A DNA stretch of 19,858 bases from Geobacter sp. (GTDB taxonomy: Bacteria; Desulfobacterota; Desulfuromonadia; Geobacterales; Geobacteraceae), in assembly GCA_003490025.1 (NCBI GenBank), contig DNJC01000109.1, positions 1 to 19,858 of the forward strand, written 5' to 3'. Made by a program: the position numbers and the translations under genes. Below, one piece after another: positions 14,238-19,858 of the stretch (position 1 is its first letter; each line of letters opens with the position of its first letter). The notes below the pieces were generated by a model, which searched no databases, had not been told where the DNA came from, and saw only the letters and a list, made by a program, of their open reading frames with translations.

Positions 14238-14292
14238 CACCCGCGCGGCGACCTGTTCGAAATCAACCCTTTCCGCCTGATATGCGCTCTTG
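14238..14292 (-). pseudogene. RAYT transposase gene fragment
   Basis: These 55 bases match 15075-15129 inside the intact RAYT gene with about five differences, in the same orientation. The minus strand reads SAYQAERVDFEQVAARV, against SAYRAEGVDFEQVAARV in the intact copy (residues 245-261). The match ends abruptly on both sides, so it is a remnant of a second, decayed RAYT element. It lies 74 bases after the vapC stop codon. Confidence 0.8.
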
Positions 14293-14305
14293 TCCGCTGA
14301 AAAGC

Positions 14306-14340
14306 AAAGCCCCCAACGGAGAATCACCCGTCAGGGGCCT
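14306..14340. terminator. Bidirectional hairpin terminator after vapC
   Basis: GCCCC (14309-14313) pairs with GGGGC (14334-14338), and ACGG (14316-14319) with CCGT (14328-14331) inside it. On the minus strand TTTGCTTTT follows, which is a good tail; on the plus strand the tail is poor. The region 14341-14540 beyond it holds no gene I can support. Confidence 0.5.
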
Positions 14341-14537
14341 TAATCTTGGGGGCATGGGGTCAACGACTTTGTGAGCATTTGCTCTCGTCTTCACCTCTCG
14401 GCGTTGCCGCCTACGTGCTTGAACCGGGGCGTCCAGTACCCGGATCGCCTACCCTACCCCATTGTTATGTTACTCCTCTAATACACTTTTTACCATCTTG
14501 CCGGCATGCTTGTGCCACGATCACTCCAACGTCTAAC

Positions 14538-14860
14538 AGGTTGTTGAAAAACTAAGTAGTCGAACCTGAAAAACTCCAAAATCGCCGTCAGGCAGGCCTT
14601 GTCTGAGCGACCAGTATCCCGAGTAGGCTCATCAGATCACCTAGACCGCACCTGAATCGTTCTTTGAAAAGCCACAAAAGGATAGCTCTGAGGAGCTTCC
14701 TGATGTTGAAGCCACAGCCGGCCAGGATGGCGTTGATTTTGTCGCCATCTTTGCCCTTCAGAAAGTTGCGTCCCATCCGGTGATCCTGCTTGGCGTGGCC
14801 GATGATTGGCTCGAAGGGGCAGCGGGACGCCCATGAAATTATGCGTTTGGGGCTATCCAC
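14538..14860 (-). pseudogene. IS5-like transposase, 3' remnant
   Basis: The minus-strand frame (14588-14860) reads RCPFEPIIGHAKQDHRMGRN and then FLKGKDGDKINAILAGCGFN and IRKLLRAIL, the C-terminal part of an IS5/IS1182-related DDE transposase with the catalytic Glu in FEPIIGH. The codons before RCPFEP come from the RAYT element's inverted repeat (14824-14844), so the RAYT sits right against the truncation point. CAGGTTGTTGAAAAACT at about 14539-14555 resembles an IS end. Upstream coding is not recognisable beyond the other end of the RAYT element. Confidence 0.75.
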
Positions 14861-15958
14861 TCAGCTTCCAATCTTTTACTGCGGCTAAGGCCTCTCCGCG
14901 AACAGCCGCCCGACTGACCGAGGATTGAGTAATACCGAGCCTGGCAGCAACCTCTGTCTCTGTCAGGCCAAGTTCATGCGTCGCCCAATGGCACAGCAGG
15001 CTTCTTGCCTTTACGAGTGTTGGTTCCTTCCCGTGCCGCCAAATTTCCGCGACATCCATCTTCAGCAGCCTAGCCACCCGCGCGGCGACCTGTTCGAAAT
15101 CAACTCCTTCCGCCCGATACGCGCTCTCCCTTTCGACAATTTCCTCTGCAATTTGTAACACCCGCTCAACAAAATCGCTATCACCAAGGATTCGCTCATC
15201 GCTGTTCAGGAAAATTCCGGCGCGGCGAGCAGCAACAACTTCCTGCCAGCCCCCTGCGCTTCGCACCAAGCCGCCACCGGTCAACTCCGGTCGTTTACCA
15301 GCATGCAAACCTTCTGCGACAAACCTCTCATATTTCGAGCGGGCATCGTGGTCATTGGTGCCGAATCTACTCAGAACCTCTGATGTCTCTTGCCAAGAGT
15401 ACCTCTTGCCTCCGAGCAGCTGACCGTGCCCACAATACCGATGACTTCGCAACTCAGGCAGGGAGCGCACGATCTCTGCCCGAATTGGGTTCAGGTGGAT
15501 GTAGCGCACCAACTCAAGCAAGTACAGATCTAATTGGCAAAGAATGGATTTGTATCGGTTCTGGAAAAGATGGCCAGCGCGGTTATGCCGATGATTGAAC
15601 TCTACGGCATACCCCGTCGTCAAGCGACGCATGACATCGGAGATGGGAGTATTGCCGGTTTGCAGCAGCAAGTGAAAGTGATTGGGGATAAGCGCCCAGG
15701 CAAAGCAGCGAGTCGAAGATTTCTTCAGGACCACACCAAGGCGCAACAGAAAACGGTCCCGATCGGTGTCATCCAGAAAGATCTTTCTCCGCTCGATGCC
15801 GCGGCAGATGATGTGGTGGCAAGCACCAGGGGCGTCTATGCGAGCTTGTCGTGGCATGACATGAAGGTTGCCACAGCCAACTCACATTAGCAACGGGCGC
15901 ACCGAACTCGGATAGCCTCACGACCAAGGAGAGAAATGCATAATTTCATGGGCGTCCC
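14824..15958 (-). mobile_element. RAYT element bounded by 21-bp inverted repeats
   Basis: The ends, 14824-14844 and 15938-15958, are perfect inverted repeats over 21 bases starting GGGACGCCCATG. Outside them the sequences differ at once, so the element is 1135 bp. It contains only the RAYT gene and 80 bases of leader. Its left end abuts the IS5-like remnant. Host duplication is not visible. The geometry suggests an autonomous single-strand transposon of the REP/RAYT type. Confidence 0.75.
14853..15857 (-). CDS. REP-associated tyrosine transposase with DnaA-like C-terminus
   Basis: RAYTs are Y1 HUH nucleases that cut and rejoin single-stranded REP hairpins. The 334-residue protein has the metal-binding HFH (His60, His62) in ALIPNHFHLLL, and the likely catalytic Tyr119 in RYIHLNP. 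Residues 140-235 are a linker region. The C-terminal domain (about 250-325) reads VDFEQVAARVARLLKMDVAE, then KARSLLCHWATHELGLTETE and VAARLGITQSSVSRAAVRG: this follows the fold and spacing of the DnaA domain IV helix-turn-helix. The ATG is chosen because the family starts MPRQARID; its ribosome binding site is weak. The gene lies inside its own inverted repeats. Confidence 0.92.
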   Translation of the reverse strand: MPRQARIDAPGACHHIICRGIERRKIFLDDTDRDRFLLRLGVVLKKSSTRCFAWALIPNHFHLLLQTGNTPISDVMRRLTTGYAVEFNHRHNRAGHLFQNRYKSILCQLDLYLLELVRYIHLNPIRAEIVRSLPELRSHRYCGHGQLLGGKRYSWQETSEVLSRFGTNDHDARSKYERFVAEGLHAGKRPELTGGGLVRSAGGWQEVVAARRAGIFLNSDERILGDSDFVERVLQIAEEIVERESAYRAEGVDFEQVAARVARLLKMDVAEIWRHGKEPTLVKARSLLCHWATHELGLTETEVAARLGITQSSVSRAAVRGEALAAVKDWKLSG

Positions 15959-15999
15959 CCTCTTACCGCTCATGTCTGGATAACGCCCTCTGCTACTTT

Positions 16000-16055
16000 G
16001 GATATGTCAATATCCAGACCCTGACATCCCCTGACTGACATTGCTTGACATCCCC
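16000..16055. repeat. Nested inverted and direct repeats after the RAYT element
   Basis: GGATAT/ATATCC (16000-16015, four-base loop) lies inside a longer inverted repeat, GTCTGGATA (15974-15982) with TATCCAGAC (16011-16019). TGACATCCCC then occurs twice (16022-16031, 16046-16055) with a 24-base period. The region lies between the RAYT element and the stop codon of the gene at 16090. Its role is unknown; a terminator is possible but no U-run follows. Confidence 0.5.
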
Positions 16056-16089
16056 CGAGAAGCAAGAAGCCAAAGTCTATGTTCACCGG

Positions 16090-17253
16090 TTAGTCCCAAG
16101 GTGCTATGGAAACAGTTATTGAAGTGATTTGAGGCAATGCTTCAACATCGACATTGAACTTCTTGACGAATTTCAAAATCCCGTCCGTTAATAGAGCGGA
16201 ATGGGTATATGAGGTGCTTCCAAAAGTACTGTATTCCCAAAAGATGTTGGGCAAAAAGCCATGCCAACACAAAGGGTACGGTCCATTGTCACCATGAAAT
16301 CCCTGCGACAGGCAGTTTTCGTCACTTGCAAGCTTGAAGGTCGTTAAAAATAGTGCCTCTCCGTTCGAGTTGTTGAAAGATACTGTAAATGCAGGTCGCC
16401 TGCTGTTCATTTCAAGTTCGAGCAAACTTGCATAATTGTACCCTTCATACCTGAACTGCTCTCTGATCGAGGTGTATACCGAACTGTTGATTGCTTCGCA
16501 CTGCTCAAACATACTGTTTAACATATTATTCTTCTTGCTGAAACAAAGCAGGTTGAAATTAGCTTCTTCTTTCGGATACCCTTGATATTTATCGAAGGTA
16601 CTCTTGGGTACGTTGCTATAATGCTTGATAGCTATTTTGTTTAGTGTAGTTTTCAACTCGGTTACGAAAGTCTTGTCAAAGGATAGCGTCATCGGTACAG
16701 CTACCTCAGCTTTTTTTGAAATGGGGTCTGTAGAGACTATTTCGGGTTTTTCTACTTGTATCACATAAGCAGACTGTGGATACTTTTTTAACACTTTTGC
16801 TAAAAAGTCTGATGCATTTTTGATTTCATCGATTTTTGAAGAGGCAGTGCCGAATAAACTGCCTCCATCTACTTTTTTCATGGCGATGTTCAGGTTTTGT
16901 ATTTTTTGCTTCACTAGGGTTGAGACAACTAGCGCCTCCAGCTTTACACTCATTAGCCCGTCGCTTTCCTCAGTGGAGACGACCCGGCTTTCTTTTACGT
17001 AGCCTCCGCTGTACGTCAAAATCTCATCTTTAATAAGGGCGCTGTCTTTAACCATTGTCTCTGAACTGACATATGTACCAATAACCTGTTCGACAGCGTT
17101 GCGTATCGCGTTTTGACGGGCCCTGTTTGCATCAACGCCAACCCCAGTTACAACAACTTTTTCCACCTTTTCAGGCTCATCAGCGGAAGCCACCAGGCAT
17201 TGGCATAGGAACAGGCTGATAATTAGGATCGTCCATGTCAATCTGCGTGTCAT
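16090..17253 (-). CDS. Exported protein with FlgT/LPP20-like N-terminal domain
   Basis: The 387-residue product has a signal peptide ending near SADE (residues 22-25), so it is exported. Residues about 33-110 carry VTGVGVDANRARQNAIRNAV and the LEALVVS strand. This is the pattern of FlgT N-terminal and LPP20-like domains: a GxGxdxxxARxxAixxAv helix followed by beta strands. The remainder (about 115-387) is not recognised. It has four or more Cys residues and a W/F-rich segment, HGFLPNIFWEYSTF (about 333-346). AAGGAGG sits upstream of the ATG. Base composition is visibly more A+T rich than in the housekeeping genes, and no flagellar gene is adjacent, so it may have been acquired. The role is unknown. 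Confidence 0.72.
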   Translation of the reverse strand: MTRRLTWTILIISLFLCQCLVASADEPEKVEKVVVTGVGVDANRARQNAIRNAVEQVIGTYVSSETMVKDSALIKDEILTYSGGYVKESRVVSTEESDGLMSVKLEALVVSTLVKQKIQNLNIAMKKVDGGSLFGTASSKIDEIKNASDFLAKVLKKYPQSAYVIQVEKPEIVSTDPISKKAEVAVPMTLSFDKTFVTELKTTLNKIAIKHYSNVPKSTFDKYQGYPKEEANFNLLCFSKKNNMLNSMFEQCEAINSSVYTSIREQFRYEGYNYASLLELEMNSRRPAFTVSFNNSNGEALFLTTFKLASDENCLSQGFHGDNGPYPLCWHGFLPNIFWEYSTFGSTSYTHSALLTDGILKFVKKFNVDVEALPQITSITVSIAPWD

Positions 17254-17701
17254 TTGAACCTCCTTAACTGCAAGTCAGTGGTTGCTCCGGGAGAAAGACC
17301 CCAAGCATAATACCGCACTCTCTAATGTATCGGTACCCGCAGGTGAGCTCTTGAGGGCATTATTGACCATACTGACGGGAGCCCTTGACCGACAGCCTTT
17401 TAATGGGTGACCCTCAGGCCTATGGAAGCGCTACAGCCCCCCTTCGCGTAAAGCTTCGGGGAGCCCGCCCACCTTCGCGTCGACCGCTTCGGGGGGCCGC
17501 CTTCCCTCCGCGTCACCGCTTCGGCTGGTAAGGCAGAGGGCACGGAGGTCCACGGATGGCTTTATGTACGAGTCCGTTTTGGGTCCGCTGGACTTGCATT
17601 GCTTGCGGTACCCTGTATTCTCAAGAAGGCAGTTAAGTTGGACAATTTTAATTATAAACAAAGTCCAACAATTCACTCACGCGAAGGAAAGGAGGTGCGA
17701 C
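17254..17701 (+). other. 448-base gap with G+C-rich repeats and a spaced inverted repeat
   Basis: No gene is supported. Three imperfect units of about 31-33 bases start at 17441, 17472 and 17505, sharing CTTCGCG and GCTTCGG (last copy CTCCGCG). Further on, GTTGGAC (17637-17643) and GTCCAAC (17663-17669) form an inverted repeat around an A+T-rich spacer that contains TATAAA at 17653-17658. This could be an operator and promoter for the gene at 17702. No strong -35 box is visible. Confidence 0.45.
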
Positions 17702-18142
17702 ATGTCGTTTCAACTTCACCGAGTAACGCGGAACTATCGGAACCTCGCGCCAACGAAGTTTCATGTCTTCAACCAGAGGATCAAAACTTCTCTGGTAGAC
17801 AAAACCAGGATCCCGGAGTCGATCTGGGCGGCGAATATGACGCTGCTCCAATCGTATCTCTCGACATCGGACAAGCACGATGGGGTGTACCACGAGTCCC
17901 TGCTGGGCAGTAAACTCCTGATTGCGGAGCGCGAGGTCCTCCAGGCACAACTCGTCATTTACTTGGATGAGATCGCTTCTCTCCTGGAAATGGCCGCTGT
18001 GCGCACTCCCGACATCCTTATCGGCTCGGGGTTCGATCTACAAAAAGAAAGAAGGGGTCACTCCAGGGCCAAGGCAACTGCCGCTGCTCGCAACGCAGCG
18101 CACGCCGAGCAGGAAGAAGGGGAGAGCGGTACTCCAGCTTGA
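17702..18142 (+). CDS. Protein of unknown function, helical N-terminal module
   Basis: The 146-residue product starts MSFQLHRVTRNYRNLAPTKF after AAAGGAGGTGCGAC, one of the best ribosome binding sites in the window. Residues about 35-100 look alpha-helical (IWAANMTLLQSYLSTSDKHD, then LLIAEREVLQAQLVIYLDE). The C-terminal 45 residues read ILIGSGFDLQKERRGHSRAK and then an Ala/Glu tail. The GSGFDLxKERR phrase reminds me of deltaproteobacterial proteins in which a helical module precedes fibronectin type III domains; no such domain is present here. There is no signal peptide. A terminator-like hairpin follows (18177-18202) and then the 21-bp repeat array. I do not recognise a function. Confidence 0.65.
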   Translation: MSFQLHRVTRNYRNLAPTKFHVFNQRIKTSLVDKTRIPESIWAANMTLLQSYLSTSDKHDGVYHESLLGSKLLIAEREVLQAQLVIYLDEIASLLEMAAVRTPDILIGSGFDLQKERRGHSRAKATAAARNAAHAEQEEGESGTPA

Positions 18143-18176
18143 TTCGACTCCAATTCCCACCATACGGACTTAGGTC

Positions 18177-18202
18177 GAGGGGGGTGCCCTTAGGCATCCC
18201 TC
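18177..18202 (+). terminator. Hairpin after the unknown gene
   Basis: GAGGG and GTGCC (18177-18188, with two extra G) pair with GGCATCCCTC (18193-18202), with one G-U pair and a short loop. CATCCTTTCTT follows, a weak U-tract. The position, 35 bases after the stop codon, fits a terminator. The stretch 18203-18311 holds nothing else I recognise. Confidence 0.5.
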
Positions 18203-18311
18203 TCATCCTTTCTTCCCCTCCAGGCCTCCCCTCCCCTTCGATGCCTGACAGCCCGCAGGATGTCGCCTGTGCCTAAATCCTGCTTCCTGCCCCTGATAAT
18301 TTATTCCCTGC

Positions 18312-18647
18312 AGTGTCCAAGTCATCTCCCGTGATCTACAAGTTGTCTACTGCGATGTACGTGTTATCAACCGCGATATACGTGTTATCCGTCACGATGT
18401 AGAAATCATCTACTGTGATGTACAAGTCATGTACAGCGGTGTACAAATTATCTACGGCGATATGCGTGTTATCAATCGCGATATACGTGTTATTTACCGG
18501 GATGTACAAGTCATCTACAGCTATGTACAAGTTATCTGCCACGATGTACGTGTCATCAATCCCGATATACGTGTTATCTCCCGCGATGTACAAGTTGTAT
18601 ACCGCCATGTACAAGTCGTCTATCGCTATGTACAAATCACCCCCCGG
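18312..18647. repeat. 21-bp tandem repeat array with two unit types
   Basis: About 15-16 units of exactly 21 bases run in tandem. Type A contains GATGTACAAGTCATC and type B contains GATATACGTGTTATC, each with six further variable bases. From 18333 the order is A B B A A A B B A A B B A A A, so the array has a higher-order pattern of four to six units. Because 21 is a multiple of three, most frames stay open; the minus-strand frame reads a heptapeptide of the form D-D/N-L/T-Y-I-A-V. No convincing start codon precedes it, so coding is unlikely. Confidence 0.9.
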
Positions 18648-18652
18648 AAGAT

Positions 18653-18683
18653 AAAAAAGCACCTACCCGGTAAAGGTAGGTGC
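18653..18683 (-). terminator. Terminator of the kinase gene
   Basis: GCACCTACC (18659-18667) pairs with GGTAGGTGC (18675-18683) around a seven-base loop. On the minus strand TTTTTT (18658-18653) follows. It lies 88 bases beyond the kinase stop codon, and the tandem array starts just past it, so the array is normally outside the kinase transcript. Confidence 0.85.
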
Positions 18684-18713
18684 GTCATTTTGGCTGGAGC
18701 GCCAGGGGCCGTG

Positions 18714-18751
18714 GAGCCTGGGGGCGAGTCTTGAATCTTGAATTGTGAGCG
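18714..18751 (-). repeat. Dispersed repeat, copy 2
   Basis: This is the second copy of the element at 12562-12600, matching with about two differences over 38 bases. It lies between the kinase stop codon and the terminator. Two copies 6 kb apart in the same orientation suggest a dispersed family rather than a regulatory site for either neighbour. Confidence 0.7.
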
Positions 18752-18770
18752 GTAGCTGTAGAGGTCTTAA

Positions 18771-19858
18771 TCAGGCAGATTTGGGTAGATGGATGCCGGG
18801 TAACGCGCATGTCGGGGTTATCTCCATCATCACCTGCGTAAATTCGGAAACACGATACGGTTTTGTGAGGGCCGCACAAAAACCGTAATCACCGAATGCG
18901 GCGATGACCGGATCGTTCGAATAGCCGCTGGAGACGATCAGGCGCGCAGCCGGGTCGATTCTCAGAATCCGCTGTGCGGCCTCTTTGCCCCCGATCCCCC
19001 CCGGTATGGTGAGGTCCACGATGACTGCCAGGAAAGGCGTACCGGATTTCAGGGCTGCGCCGTAAAGCGCAACCGCATCCTCACCGTTTGCGCAACCAAT
19101 CCCCTGGTAACCCATGAGCTGCAAAATCTGCGTGGCAAGGTCCCTGATCACCGCTTCGTCATCCAAGATAAGCACATTTCCCACCACTTCACGGCTGCTT
19201 TTTGAACGCAGCTCGCAAGTCCCGGGCGGAATGATTTCCCCATCGATTGACGGGAGGTAGATGGTGAAAACCGTTCCGCTCCCGACTGCTGAGCGAAGAT
19301 CGACATGGCCGCCATGTTTCCTGACAATCGAATGGACTGAGGCAAGTCCAAGCCCGGTACCACTGGATTTGGTAGTGTAGTAGGGATCGAAGACGTTACG
19401 CTGGATCTCGTTCGACATGCCGCACCCCTCATCGGCAAAGGTGATACCGACGTAGGCGCCTGGAGGGAGTTCCTGATTGTTCCCTGCATGCAGGGTAACG
19501 TTCTCGGCGCCGATAGTCAGCGTGCCACCGTTGGGCATCGCCTGCGCGGCGTTGATGATGATGTTGTTGAACACCTGGCTCAACTGCCCTTCGTCCGCCT
19601 CGACGTTGCAGAGGAGTTCACTGAGTTGAACCTGGCAGATCACGCCTGTCCCGTGTAGCGCCAGAGAAAGGGATTCCTCGATGATGGGGGGAAGCGCTAC
19701 GGGCTTCTTGACCGGTGCCCCCCCTTTGGCGAAGGTCAGTAACTGAGTGGCCAGCGCCGCCGCCCGCAGCGCCGCCTTTTCGGCGAAACCAAGCGGCTTA
19801 AACGATTTGTGCGTTTCATCGATGAATTGCTGCGCTAGCAGGTCGTTGAAAATAAGTC
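18771..19858 (-). CDS. Hybrid sensor histidine kinase, partial (5' end outside window)
   Basis: The frame stays open to the window edge; the start and the H-box lie beyond 19858. The visible 362 residues begin in the end of the HisKA domain (FIDETHKSFK, ALATQLLTFAKGGAPVKKPV). Next is the ATP-binding domain: N box QVFNNIIINAAQAM, G1 DEGCGM, F box FDPYYTTK and G2 GTGLGLA. A receiver domain follows, with the acidic pair in ILDDE, the phosphoacceptor Asp in VIVDLTIPGG, and Lys in KPYR. The kinase can therefore autophosphorylate and pass phosphate to its own receiver. The input domain is outside the window, so the signal is unknown. It is the last gene on the minus strand before its terminator. 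Confidence 0.92.
   Translation of the reverse strand, partial: LIFNDLLAQQFIDETHKSFKPLGFAEKAALRAAALATQLLTFAKGGAPVKKPVALPPIIEESLSLALHGTGVICQVQLSELLCNVEADEGQLSQVFNNIIINAAQAMPNGGTLTIGAENVTLHAGNNQELPPGAYVGITFADEGCGMSNEIQRNVFDPYYTTKSSGTGLGLASVHSIVRKHGGHVDLRSAVGSGTVFTIYLPSIDGEIIPPGTCELRSKSSREVVGNVLILDDEAVIRDLATQILQLMGYQGIGCANGEDAVALYGAALKSGTPFLAVIVDLTIPGGIGGKEAAQRILRIDPAARLIVSSGYSNDPVIAAFGDYGFCAALTKPYRVSEFTQVMMEITPTCALPGIHLPKSA

Noticed and set aside
14341..14537. Short open frames around 14346-14555
   Set aside because: No start signal or family resemblance; the stretch reads as remnant sequence between mobile elements.
18312..18647. CRISPR array
   Set aside because: The units are contiguous with no unique spacers, the period is only 21 bases, and no cas gene is in the window.
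18336..18662. Minus-strand reading frame of 108 residues made of heptapeptide repeats (YIAVDN type)
   Set aside because: It starts with a GTG inside the kinase terminator stem, has no ribosome binding site, and stops inside the array. The open frame follows from the 21-base period.

Overview
The window looks like chromosome from a Geobacter-type bacterium (Desulfuromonadia; the Geobacter/Geomonas/Citrifermentans group is my best guess). Three things point there: the gene order prs-rplY-pth-ychF-rpsF-rpsR-DUF2232-rplI, a riboswitch almost identical to the cyclic AMP-GMP class described in Geobacter, and the accompanying PilZ, DUF4382 and hemerythrin genes. G+C is high in the core genes and clearly lower in several accessory stretches.

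Region 1 (1-5950, minus strand) is a housekeeping block. It reads prs (PRPP synthetase), rplY/ctc (L25), pth (peptidyl-tRNA hydrolase) and ychF (ribosome-associated ATPase), then rpsF, rpsR, a DUF2232 membrane protein and rplI. It has a sigma70-like promoter before prs, a weaker promoter and structured leader before rpsF, and a strong terminator after rplI. Region 2 (5950-9180) is a signalling and secretion region: a PilZ protein, an unknown small gene, then a promoter, a GEMM-Ib (3',3'-cGAMP-type) riboswitch and terminator that control a His-rich secreted protein and a DUF4382 lipoprotein. A bacteriohemerythrin follows, and its ribosome binding site repeats one arm of an upstream hairpin. Region 3 (9182-12640) holds an unusual cluster of DnaA-box-like sites in a 540-base gap, a YpsA-like (putative molybdenum carrier family) protein, a long-chain acyl-CoA synthetase-like enzyme and a small DUF1841-like gene with an uncertain start.

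Region 4 (12640-16080) is accessory DNA: a small unknown gene, a palindrome/terminator, a Phd/VapC-type toxin-antitoxin pair, a fragment of a RAYT (REP-associated tyrosine transposase) gene, an IS5-like transposase 3' remnant, and an intact RAYT element of 1135 bp bounded by 21-bp perfect inverted repeats. The RAYT carries a DnaA-domain-IV-like C-terminus. Region 5 (16090-19858) has a periplasmic protein with a FlgT/LPP20-like N-terminus, an unknown 146-residue protein, a 21-bp tandem repeat array of about 15-16 units with higher-order structure, and the 3' part of a hybrid histidine kinase that runs off the window.

The most notable items are the cGAMP-type riboswitch operon, the 21-bp tandem array with two covarying unit types, the helically phased DnaA-box cluster, the RAYT element with its DnaA-like tail, and the possible RNA switch at the hemerythrin ribosome binding site. 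I see no complete undescribed multi-gene system that I can defend.
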